Positions 16,584 to 24,751 of a stretch of 31,122 bases of DNA are shown piece after piece. Every line of letters begins with the position of its first letter. The stretch's first letter is position 1. Source of the DNA: FW021-bin31 sp964558275 (GTDB taxonomy: Bacteria; Bacteroidota; Bacteroidia; Chitinophagales; Chitinophagaceae). The stretch spans positions 1 to 31,122 of the forward strand of contig CAZLDH010000010.1 in assembly GCA_964558275.1 (NCBI GenBank). The letters run 5' to 3'. Under the pieces are notes generated by a model. That model ran no database searches. It worked only from the letters and a program-made list of their open reading frames with translations, and was not told the DNA's origin. The position numbers and the translations under genes are program-made.

Positions 16584-17555
16584 CTATTGAGGAGGAAAAA
16601 TTCCCTTTTTTTCAGAAAATTTGATAGCTTCCATACTTCTTTTAAAATAGCAGGTCATTACTCCCATTGACTGAATATTTTTCAGCAATCTTTCAGTTCC
16701 TTTATTGGGTTTTGACCGAGTTTGTCGGATATACACAGCCTTGATATTTTCTGAAAATATTTTACATATTCTTTCATAAATTTGTGCATCATGTTGTCCG
16801 TCATCACCCAGTAAAATAAATTTTAATTCGGGATGAAATTCAAGAATATGCTTGATTTTATAAAATTTATGTTCATGATCTTGTTTCCGGACTGCTAAGA
16901 ATTGAAACAAGTTTTTTTTGATAGATTTTAATTTTAATATTCCTTTTGGGAAGCGATGCAATTCCATAAAATTGACAATAAGATGGTAGAGATTCCATTC
17001 ACTGCTTGATACGTAGTAGAGTATATTTTTTTTTCTATCCTTTCTCTCAGCTTTGTCTAAACGATCGTATAACTGCACAGTATTCTCATAGGTTTTTCTT
17101 TTGTGTATATTTTTGGTAAGCAAGACATAAATTCGTTTAAAGAAACTCCTGCTGTGAGAAATGAGGAAAGTATCATCAATATCGGAAATAATTCCATATT
17201 CACCTGGATGAGGTTTAATAAAAGTACTCTTTTCTGTTTTGGTTATTCCCCGATAAGTTACGGAAACAGCTATTTCATGCCAGCCACTCTCCATTTTATC
17301 AATATAAGGGATGGTAAACCTAAAATAACCGTCATGTAAAGTTCGGGTAACATATTTATGGTTGTACAGCTGTAATTCTACTTTGGCATTACTAATCGTT
17401 TTAATAGAAAACATCCGAATGACCGCCCATGCGTGTTTTATTTTACTTTGTGCTAAGTCATATTTATCAGGTGAACGACTTTTGAAAACGTGACCAATAA
17501 CGATGACCTTGTCTTTATTGGCATATCCTCGATAGATGGTCAAGTTGAGTTTCAT
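16584..17555 (-). CDS. DUF2183/App1-type phosphatidate phosphatase candidate
   Basis: A 323-residue protein. The N-terminal half (1-115) is a beta-rich domain. The C-terminal half is the APP1 catalytic region: GIISDIDDTF (DxDxT at 125-129, the phosphatase nucleophile pair), then YVSSSEWNLY and LLGDDGQHDAQIY, matching the haloacid-dehalogenase-type catalytic motifs of yeast App1, an Mg-dependent phosphatidate phosphatase. No membrane segment is seen. Activity in bacteria is inferred. It is divergent from a diacylglycerol kinase 54 bases away, an enzyme making the proposed substrate. Confidence 0.82.
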   Translation of the reverse strand: MKLNLTIYRGYANKDKVIVIGHVFKSRSPDKYDLAQSKIKHAWAVIRMFSIKTISNAKVELQLYNHKYVTRTLHDGYFRFTIPYIDKMESGWHEIAVSVTYRGITKTEKSTFIKPHPGEYGIISDIDDTFLISHSRSFFKRIYVLLTKNIHKRKTYENTVQLYDRLDKAERKDRKKNILYYVSSSEWNLYHLIVNFMELHRFPKGILKLKSIKKNLFQFLAVRKQDHEHKFYKIKHILEFHPELKFILLGDDGQHDAQIYERICKIFSENIKAVYIRQTRSKPNKGTERLLKNIQSMGVMTCYFKRSMEAIKFSEKKGIFPPQ

Positions 17556-17609
17556 GAAAATATGTTTTTATTTAAAAAAATATGGTTTTAAATAATTACT
17601 TTTATAGCC

Positions 17610-18488
17610 ATGTTCAAAAAATTAGAAAATATCTTAGTCGTTGTCAATCCTGTTTCGGGAAACAAAAATAAAGAACCTGTAGTTCAAAAACTATCCGCTT
17701 TAGTCAAAGATGAGATTAACCTGACGTTTTACAAAACTTCCGGGGAAAAAGATAAACAAGAAATACAGAAATTGGTTAAGCAACACCGACCTGAACGTAT
17801 TTTGGTGGCAGGGGGAGACGGAACAATTAAACTTGTTGCAGAAGCTGTTGAAAACGAAACAATTTGTATAGGTATTTTACCGCTTGGTTCTGCTAACGGA
17901 TTAGCGAATGATTTGGATTTGCCTTTTCGTCAAGAGGATTATCTGTCTGTAGCATTGGGGGAAACCACAAGAAAAATAGATGCGATTCTTCTTAATGACC
18001 AATTGGGCTTTCATATTAGTGATCTTGGATTGAATGCGGAATTGATTAAAAAATATGAGGAAAGTAATTTTAGAGGGAAGTTTGGCTATTTTCTCAATTC
18101 AATTCCTACTTTATATGACACCGAAATACCTTATGATTTTACAATTGATGCCAATGGAAAAAAAGAAACCTATCAGGGGGTAATGTTGGCATTTGCCAAT
18201 AGCAGAAAGTATGGAACAGGTGCCATTGTTAATCCAAAAGGGGAAATGGATGATGGGAAATTTGAAATCCTTCTTTTTAAAAAAATTGATATTTTTGAAA
18301 TTATTAAAAGTTTACAAAGAGAGAATGCCTTTTCTGAAGATTCTATCAAAACCATTGTTACAACAGAGGCTACGATAACTACGAATCATCCTGTTGGATT
18401 TCAAATAGATGGTGAATATCAAAAAGCAGTAAAGAAAGTCAAAGCAAAGATAGCGCCCTCAAAATTAGAAATTGCGACTAAATCATAA
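17610..18488 (+). CDS. diacylglycerol/lipid kinase (DAGK catalytic domain)
   Basis: A 292-residue soluble lipid kinase of the YegS/DagK family, which phosphorylates diacylglycerol or similar lipids to phosphatidate. Motifs in order: NPVSG (13-17), the nucleotide loop AGGDGT (67-72) and PLGSANGLAND (91-101). The C-terminal part has SDLGLNAELIKKYEES and a GYFLNSIPTL segment, followed by QIDGE near the end. Length and termini are normal. The decayed fragment at 1-306 is a second, broken member. Sphingoid lipids are another possible substrate. Confidence 0.88.
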   Translation: MFKKLENILVVVNPVSGNKNKEPVVQKLSALVKDEINLTFYKTSGEKDKQEIQKLVKQHRPERILVAGGDGTIKLVAEAVENETICIGILPLGSANGLANDLDLPFRQEDYLSVALGETTRKIDAILLNDQLGFHISDLGLNAELIKKYEESNFRGKFGYFLNSIPTLYDTEIPYDFTIDANGKKETYQGVMLAFANSRKYGTGAIVNPKGEMDDGKFEILLFKKIDIFEIIKSLQRENAFSEDSIKTIVTTEATITTNHPVGFQIDGEYQKAVKKVKAKIAPSKLEIATKS

Positions 18489-18643
18489 CGAGTATAATGG
18501 TTTGAAATGAGTGGAATGACGGACGGTTAAAAAGCAAGAAAATGCTAATTTTTGAAAGTATTTTTAAATCCTTCTTTAGTTTTCTTATATTTATACTCTG
18601 AAATTTATTTATTAATAAAAAACAGGAGAAAACTTTAGAAATT

Positions 18644-20578
18644 ATGTCATATCCTTATCAAATTAATTCGAAGGAAGAACGCGATAAAGCGTATCAAAAA
18701 AGTGTAGAAAATCCGGAAGGTTTCTGGGAAGAAATAGCAGATAATTTTGAATGGAAAAAGAAGTGGGACAAGGTTTTGGATTATAGATTCGAAGGAGATG
18801 GAGCTCCTGTTATAGAATGGTTTAAAGGTGCAAAATTAAATATTACTGAAAACTGTTTGGATCGACACCTAGAAGATAGAGGAGATCAGACTGCTATTGT
18901 TTGGGAGCCGAACAATCCGGGAGAACATCATCGGGAACTTACCTACAAACAATTGCATCGCAAGGTGAACATGTTTGCTAACGTTCTTAAGAATAACGGG
19001 GTAAAAAAAGGAGATCGTGTTTGTGTCTATATGGGAATGGTTCCTGAACTTGCAATTACTATTTTAGCATGTGCGCGTATTGGAGCTATTCATTCTGTTA
19101 TTTTTGGTGGTTTTTCTGCGCAATCTATTGCCGATCGAATAAAAGATGGGGAAGCTAAGTTTATCGTGACTTGTGATGGCAGTTACAGAGGAAATAAAGT
19201 GATTCCTTTGAAGGATGTGGTAGATGATGCGCTGGTGCAGTGTCCGACAATTGAACGTTGTATTGTATTAACGCGTACACATACCCCGGTTTCTATGATA
19301 AAAGGCAGAGATGTGTGGTGGAGTGATGAAATCAAAAGAGTAGAAACACAGGGAAATCCCGAATGCCCTGCCGAAGAAATGGATGCAGAAGATCCGCTGT
19401 ATATTCTTTATACCAGTGGAAGTACAGGAAAGCCAAAAGGAGTAGTGCATACTACTGCCGGGTATATGATTTATACGACTTATACTTTTGTAAATGTATT
19501 TAATTATCAGCCGGGAGAGGTTTATTTCTGTACTGCTGATATTGGCTGGGTAACCGGGCATAGTTATATTGTTTATGGTCCATTGGCTGCAGGAGCAACG
19601 ACGATGATGTTTGAGGGAACTCCGACATTTCCGGATGCCGGTCGGTTATGGGAAGTAGTGGATAAGCATAAAGTGAACACCCTTTATACCGCACCTACTG
19701 CCATTCGTTCTTTAATGGCTCATGGATTGGATTATGTAAATGATAAAGATTTAAGTTCCTTGAGAGTGTTGGGAAGTGTAGGGGAGCCGATAAATGAAGA
19801 AGCCTGGAATTGGTTCTATGAAAATATTGGTAAAAAACGTTGTCCAATTGTAGATACTTGGTGGCAAACGGAGAATGGAGGAATATTGATTTCTACCATT
19901 GCTACAGTAACAGATACCAAACCTTCTTATGCTACTTATCCATTGCCTGGCGTGCAACCTGCTGTAATGGATGAGGATGGAAAAGAAATTACTACGCCTG
20001 CAGCCAAAGGAAATTTATGTATTAAATTTCCATGGCCGGGCATGTTACGTACAACTTGGGGGAATCATGACCGTTGTTATAATACCTACTTTGCGCCCTA
20101 TCCCGGTAAATATTTTAGTGGAGATGGCTGTCTGAGAGAGGAAAATGGAATGTATAGAATTACAGGTCGTGTAGATGATGTATTAAATGTAAGTGGGCAT
20201 AGAATCGGAACTGCTGAAGTGGAGAATGCGATAAACATGCATTCAGATGTGGTAGAAAGTGCCGTAGTGGGATATCCGCATGAGATAAAAGGTCAGGGAA
20301 TTTATGCTTTTGTTATTTTAGAAGATGGTGTGGATACTGCAGAACGTAAAATTCATAGAGATGTGTTGCAGACGGTAAGTCGTGTGATTGGGCCTATCGC
20401 CAAACCCGATAAAATACAGTTTGTAAACGGATTGCCAAAAACACGTTCCGGAAAAATTATGCGACGTATCCTAAGAAAGATAGCGGAAGGAGAAAAGGAT
20501 AATGTGGGAGATGTAACTACTCTGTTAAATCCAAAGGTCGTTGAAGAAATAAAACAGGGTAAATTTTTGGAAAAATAG
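18644..20578 (+). CDS. acs: acetyl-CoA synthetase (acetate-CoA ligase)
   Basis: A 644-residue AMP-forming ligase that activates acetate to acetyl-CoA. The phosphate loop YTSGSTGKPKG is at 256-266. WWQTENGG holds the acetyl-pocket Trp and catalytic residues, GRVDDVLNVSGHRIGTAEVE is the hinge and C-terminal domain, and PKTRSGKIMRRILRKI contains Lys604, the conserved lysine that forms the adenylate and is acetylated in regulated enzymes. Length is typical. It stands alone between the lipid kinase and a terminator. An AGGAG-like RBS (ACAGGAGAAAAC) about 15 bases upstream is unusual for this genome. Confidence 0.97.
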   Translation: MSYPYQINSKEERDKAYQKSVENPEGFWEEIADNFEWKKKWDKVLDYRFEGDGAPVIEWFKGAKLNITENCLDRHLEDRGDQTAIVWEPNNPGEHHRELTYKQLHRKVNMFANVLKNNGVKKGDRVCVYMGMVPELAITILACARIGAIHSVIFGGFSAQSIADRIKDGEAKFIVTCDGSYRGNKVIPLKDVVDDALVQCPTIERCIVLTRTHTPVSMIKGRDVWWSDEIKRVETQGNPECPAEEMDAEDPLYILYTSGSTGKPKGVVHTTAGYMIYTTYTFVNVFNYQPGEVYFCTADIGWVTGHSYIVYGPLAAGATTMMFEGTPTFPDAGRLWEVVDKHKVNTLYTAPTAIRSLMAHGLDYVNDKDLSSLRVLGSVGEPINEEAWNWFYENIGKKRCPIVDTWWQTENGGILISTIATVTDTKPSYATYPLPGVQPAVMDEDGKEITTPAAKGNLCIKFPWPGMLRTTWGNHDRCYNTYFAPYPGKYFSGDGCLREENGMYRITGRVDDVLNVSGHRIGTAEVENAINMHSDVVESAVVGYPHEIKGQGIYAFVILEDGVDTAERKIHRDVLQTVSRVIGPIAKPDKIQFVNGLPKTRSGKIMRRILRKIAEGEKDNVGDVTTLLNPKVVEEIKQGKFLEK

Positions 20579-20610
20579 GATACTTCCGAAAGGATAAATA
20601 TGACAATCAA

Positions 20611-20658
20611 TTTTAATAAAAAGGCTTTCATCCTACGATGAAAGCCTTTTTATTAAAA
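20611..20658. terminator. bidirectional rho-independent terminator between acs and the dksA-like gene
   Basis: Perfect 22-base arms (20611-20632 and 20637-20658) around a CTAC loop, with a GC core (AAGGCTTTCATC) and T-rich tails on both strands. It follows acs on the plus strand and the dksA-like gene on the minus strand, so it probably ends both transcripts. Confidence 0.93.
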
Positions 20659-20718
20659 TATAAATAAGGTAGCATATCTCGAAATGAGAACATTATTTCT
20701 CACTTCTGCTTCCTTTAT

Positions 20719-21177
20719 CTATCCTCTTGCCTGTTTTGCTTCAATACTTAGCGTAGCATGAGGTACTGCTTTAAGTCTTTTTTTATCGATGAGTTTACCG
20801 GTTACACGGCAGATACCGTATGTTTTATTTTCGATACGTATTAAAGCTTTTTCCAGATGATCAATGAATTTGATTTGGCGGCTGGCAAGTTGGCTGAGTT
20901 GTTCTCTGGCCATGGTGCCGCTACCATCTTCCATCCCCATAATTTTACCTCTGGTATCATCAGTTCCGGAATCTCCTTTTCTGGTAATTAAACCTTGAAG
21001 ATAGGTTACCTCTTCGCGTGCAGCTTCCAATTTTTTCTCTATAAGGTCTTTGAATTCATTGAGATCTGCATCACTATATCTTCTTCCCGGTGTATATTCT
21101 GTCTTAGGTGTATCTAGTACAGATGGATCCGGATTATATTTAACCGGTTCTATATTGTTTTTCTTCTTTCTAGCCAT
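20719..21177 (-). CDS. DksA/TraR-family protein lacking zinc cysteines
   Basis: A 152-residue protein. A basic, disordered N-terminus (MARKKKNN) precedes a coiled coil (residues about 38-63 and 90-115), like the DksA hairpin that enters the RNA polymerase secondary channel. The C-terminal finger has ENKTYGICRVTGKLIDKKRL and KAVPHATLSIEA, clearly of the DksA/TraR type. Of the four metal cysteines, only Cys123 remains: the other three positions are Thr126, Ser144 and Ala147, at the exact family spacing. The acidic Asp-x-x-Asp tip of DksA is not obvious. It follows ileS by six bases, so it is probably cotranscribed. Its function is uncertain. Confidence 0.85.
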   Translation of the reverse strand: MARKKKNNIEPVKYNPDPSVLDTPKTEYTPGRRYSDADLNEFKDLIEKKLEAAREEVTYLQGLITRKGDSGTDDTRGKIMGMEDGSGTMAREQLSQLASRQIKFIDHLEKALIRIENKTYGICRVTGKLIDKKRLKAVPHATLSIEAKQARG

Positions 21178-21183
21178 ATCTCT

Positions 21184-24100
21184 TTATTTACTTTTTTGAA
21201 TGTTTACTTTAATTTTGGTTCCATCTACATCAATTTCAGTACCATTATTTTCTTGTAAATCGGAAAGTATTTTCAGCTCATCTGCTAAGATTTCCGTGCA
21301 AATATAATGATTAAAATGAATTATCGCATCTTTTAAGCCATTGGCACTTGCTAGCTTAACATTTATTCGGTCAGTTAGTTCAAAATGGTTGTCTTTTCGA
21401 AGTTTTTGTATGCGATTTACCAGCTCTCTGGCTTGTCCTTCTTCTTTTAATTCTGATGATAAGGATACATCTAAAGCTACTGTCAATGCTCCTTTTGATG
21501 CAACAGACCAGCCTTCAATATCTTCAAAGGTGATTTCAACTTCTTCCAAAAGAATTCTTAGTGTATTATCTTCTAAAGCCAGATCATAATATCCTTGCGA
21601 CTCAATTAATGCAATGTCTTTTTGCGAAAATTGTGTCAAGGCTTTATTGACCGGTTTCATTTTTTTGCCTAACTTTTTACCAAGAATTTTGAAATTAGGT
21701 TTTATCTTTTTTTGAATGAAGCCTTCTGTTTCGGTAATAAATTCAATTTCTTTTACGTTTACTTCATTTTTTATCAAGTCTGAAACAGCTTCAATTTGCT
21801 TTTGGATAGATGGGTCGGTGATTGGGATAAGAATTTTTTGCAGTGGCTGACGCACTTTAATTCCTACTTTATCATCAACTTTTACTCTTTTTCTTAAAGA
21901 TAGTATCAATGAAGTAATATCTTGTGCCAGTTGCATTCTTTCTTCCAATGCATTGTTGCGGACATGCTCCTTTACTTTAGGGTAATCTGTATGATGAATA
22001 GAAGAAGCTGTATCTTTAGCGCTTAAGCTTTTCATGTTTTTATACATCCAGTCACTAAAGAAGGGAGAAATTGGCGCCATTAATTTTAAAATGGTATCCA
22101 TGCATTCATAAAGCGTCTGGTAAGCACATATTTTATCTTCTCCATAATTACCTTTCCAAAATCGGCGACGACATAAACGAACATACCAGTTACTCAATTG
22201 TTCACCAACAAATTCCTGTATGGCTCTGCCGGCATGCGTAGGCTCGTAATGATCCATTAATTGGGTTACCTCCTTAACGAGCGTATTTAATTTGGATAAT
22301 ATCCATTGGTCTATTTCAGGACGTTCATTTACAGGAATATATTCTTCTTTAAATGTAAAGCCATCGATATTGGCATACATTGCAAAGAAGTTATAAGTAT
22401 TGAATAATGTATTGAAAAATTTGCGTTGAACTTCTGCTATGCCAGATTTGTCAAATCTTAAGTTATCCCAGGGAGAAGCATTAGTTGTAAGATACCAACG
22501 TGTAGCATCAGCTCCATATTTATCAATAATGGTGAAAGGATCTATGACATTGCCTACCGTTTTACTCATTTTATTGCCATTCTTGTCGAGTACAAGTCCA
22601 TTGGCCATTACCGTGTTGAAGGCTGTAGAATCAAAGAGAAGTCCGGCAATGGTGTGAAGTGTGTAAAACCAACCACGCGTCTGGTCAACCCCTTCTGCGA
22701 TAAAGCTTGCAGGGAAATTTCCTTCAAAAGGATCATTAAAAGGTTTAGGATCTCCTTTTTCCAGCTTTTCATAATCTAATCCCCATTGTGCATAAGGCAT
22801 GGCTCCGCTATCAAACCAAACATCGATTAAATCCGGTTCGCGGTACATAGCCGTTCCTGATTCACTTACCAAGATAATTTCGTCAACATAAGGTTTGTGC
22901 AAATCAATTTCATCCCAAGATTCCCATGGCAGTGTTCCCATAATGCCTGCATCTAAGGATTTTTGGATTTCCTTTTTTAATTCGGGAATAGAGCCAATAA
23001 CCTTGCTGACAGAGCGATCTTCACTAAACCATACCGGTAGCGGAGTTCCCCAAAAACGACTACGGCTAAGGTTCCAGTCTACCATATTTTCCAGCCAATT
23101 TCCAAAACGACCTGTTCCGGTAGTCTTAGGTTTCCATTGAATGGTCTTGTTCAGTTCAATCAAACGTTCCTTCAGGGCAGTAGTACGTATAAACCATGCA
23201 TCCAGGGGATAGTAAATAATGGGTTTATTGGTTCGCCAACAATGAGGATAGCTGTGTTCAAATTTTTCTACCTTAAAAGCTGCTCCTGCTTTCTTTAAGG
23301 CGACACAAATATCTACGTTTACATCCTGATAATTAGGATCATCCGTATAATTTTTTACGTATCGGTTACTAAATTCGCCAAGACCGTTAATTAATCTGCC
23401 TTTTTTATCTACGGTGGTTAGCATGCCAATACCGTATTTTTTCCCTAATTTGTAGTCATCTGCTCCAAAAGAGGGGGCTGTGTGTACTATTCCGGTACCA
23501 TCTTCTGTGGTTACAAAATCACCGGTCAATACGCGAAAAGGATCTGCGTCCGGCGTCTGAGCTTTTACTTTCTCTAGTGAATTCCCTTCAAAAGAAAGAA
23601 GCTGTTCATATCTACAACCTTCAATATCACTTCCTTTAAAATGGAGAAGAATTCTCCAGGGAAGCATCTGTTTGTCAGCCTCAGTAAAGGATTTATTTTC
23701 GTCTTCTGCTTTGAAATATTGCGCAACCAAAGGTGCTGCAATAATTACATTAATACGTTCCTTTGTGTAAGGATTAAGCGTATGAATCAGCACATAATCT
23801 ATCTTTTTCCCAATGGTTAAAGCCAGATTGGCAGGTAAAGTCCATGGGGTAGTTGTCCAGGCAATAAAGTGAATGGGTAAGGTACTTGCATCTGTATCTT
23901 TTGCTGCCGCATTAAATAAGAATTCACTTTTTTTATCCTGAATTGCTTTAAACATAGCCACCATAGAAGTGTCTTTCACATCCTTGTAAGTGCCGGGCTG
24001 ATTGAGCTCATGCGAACTTAGTCCGGTACTGGCAGCAGGGGAATAGGGCTGTATGCTAACATCCTTGTATAGTAAGTCTTTATTGTGTAGCTGTTTCAGT

Positions 24101-24621
24101 AAATACCATAGCGTTTCTATGTAGGTATTTTTGAAAGTAATATATGGATTGTCCTGATCTACCCAGTAGCCGATTTTTCTGGTTAGTTCATCCCATTCTG
24201 TTTTAAATCGGAGTACTTCTTTTCTACAGATTTCGTTGTATTCTGCGATAGAAATTCCCGGGGTTCCGTCAGGCCGACTTTTTCCTACATCATCTTTCGT
24301 GATGCCTAATTTTTTCTCTACGTTCAATTCTACCGGAAGACCATGTGTGTCCCAGCCGGCTTTGCGTTTTACCTCAAAGCCCTGCATCGTTTTATAACGA
24401 CAGATTAAATCTTTGATTGTTCGTGAAATAACATGATGAATTCCAGGAAGCCCATTGGCAGAAGGAGGGCCTTCAAAAAAGATAAAAGGTGTTTTCCCTT
24501 TACGATTGGCAATACTTTGTTCGAAAGCATGCTCTTCTTTCCATGATTTCAGTATCTCCTGCTCTAATTTAGGTAGATTTAACTGTCCAAATTCCGGGTA
24601 TTTTTGCGTGGCTTCGCTCAT
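21184..24621 (-). CDS. ileS: isoleucyl-tRNA synthetase, type 2, with GXHH signature
   Basis: An 1145-residue class I synthetase that charges tRNA-Ile and edits Val. The opening motif PPSANGLPGIHHVISRTIKD has G60-I61-H62-H63 where most enzymes have HxGH. KMSKT (684-688) replaces KMSKS. The editing domain has WTTTPWTLPANLAL. The length and sequence place it with type-2 (eukaryote-like) IleRS, which are less sensitive to mupirocin; the swapped GXHH form is associated with hyper-resistance. A purine-rich RBS, AAAGGAGAAGAGG, lies directly before the ATG. It precedes the dksA-like gene by six bases. Confidence 0.97.
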   Translation of the reverse strand: MSEATQKYPEFGQLNLPKLEQEILKSWKEEHAFEQSIANRKGKTPFIFFEGPPSANGLPGIHHVISRTIKDLICRYKTMQGFEVKRKAGWDTHGLPVELNVEKKLGITKDDVGKSRPDGTPGISIAEYNEICRKEVLRFKTEWDELTRKIGYWVDQDNPYITFKNTYIETLWYLLKQLHNKDLLYKDVSIQPYSPAASTGLSSHELNQPGTYKDVKDTSMVAMFKAIQDKKSEFLFNAAAKDTDASTLPIHFIAWTTTPWTLPANLALTIGKKIDYVLIHTLNPYTKERINVIIAAPLVAQYFKAEDENKSFTEADKQMLPWRILLHFKGSDIEGCRYEQLLSFEGNSLEKVKAQTPDADPFRVLTGDFVTTEDGTGIVHTAPSFGADDYKLGKKYGIGMLTTVDKKGRLINGLGEFSNRYVKNYTDDPNYQDVNVDICVALKKAGAAFKVEKFEHSYPHCWRTNKPIIYYPLDAWFIRTTALKERLIELNKTIQWKPKTTGTGRFGNWLENMVDWNLSRSRFWGTPLPVWFSEDRSVSKVIGSIPELKKEIQKSLDAGIMGTLPWESWDEIDLHKPYVDEIILVSESGTAMYREPDLIDVWFDSGAMPYAQWGLDYEKLEKGDPKPFNDPFEGNFPASFIAEGVDQTRGWFYTLHTIAGLLFDSTAFNTVMANGLVLDKNGNKMSKTVGNVIDPFTIIDKYGADATRWYLTTNASPWDNLRFDKSGIAEVQRKFFNTLFNTYNFFAMYANIDGFTFKEEYIPVNERPEIDQWILSKLNTLVKEVTQLMDHYEPTHAGRAIQEFVGEQLSNWYVRLCRRRFWKGNYGEDKICAYQTLYECMDTILKLMAPISPFFSDWMYKNMKSLSAKDTASSIHHTDYPKVKEHVRNNALEERMQLAQDITSLILSLRKRVKVDDKVGIKVRQPLQKILIPITDPSIQKQIEAVSDLIKNEVNVKEIEFITETEGFIQKKIKPNFKILGKKLGKKMKPVNKALTQFSQKDIALIESQGYYDLALEDNTLRILLEEVEITFEDIEGWSVASKGALTVALDVSLSSELKEEGQARELVNRIQKLRKDNHFELTDRINVKLASANGLKDAIIHFNHYICTEILADELKILSDLQENNGTEIDVDGTKIKVNIQKSK

Positions 24622-24670
24622 CCTCTTCTCCTTTATTGAGTGTTTTTTTTAATTCGGCTATAAAAGTTTG

Positions 24671-24678
24671 CAAAATTA
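24671..24678 (-). promoter_or_regulatory. -7 promoter element for ileS
   Basis: The minus strand reads TAATTTTG, an exact TAnnTTTG match, 50 bases before the ileS ATG. The -33 region is a run of A/T without a clear TTTG. Confidence 0.5.
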
Positions 24679-24751
24679 CAAAAAAATAATGGCATTTTTG
24701 TATATGAAATTATTGAACAGGTGGACTCAATAAAGTGAATATCAGTTAGAA

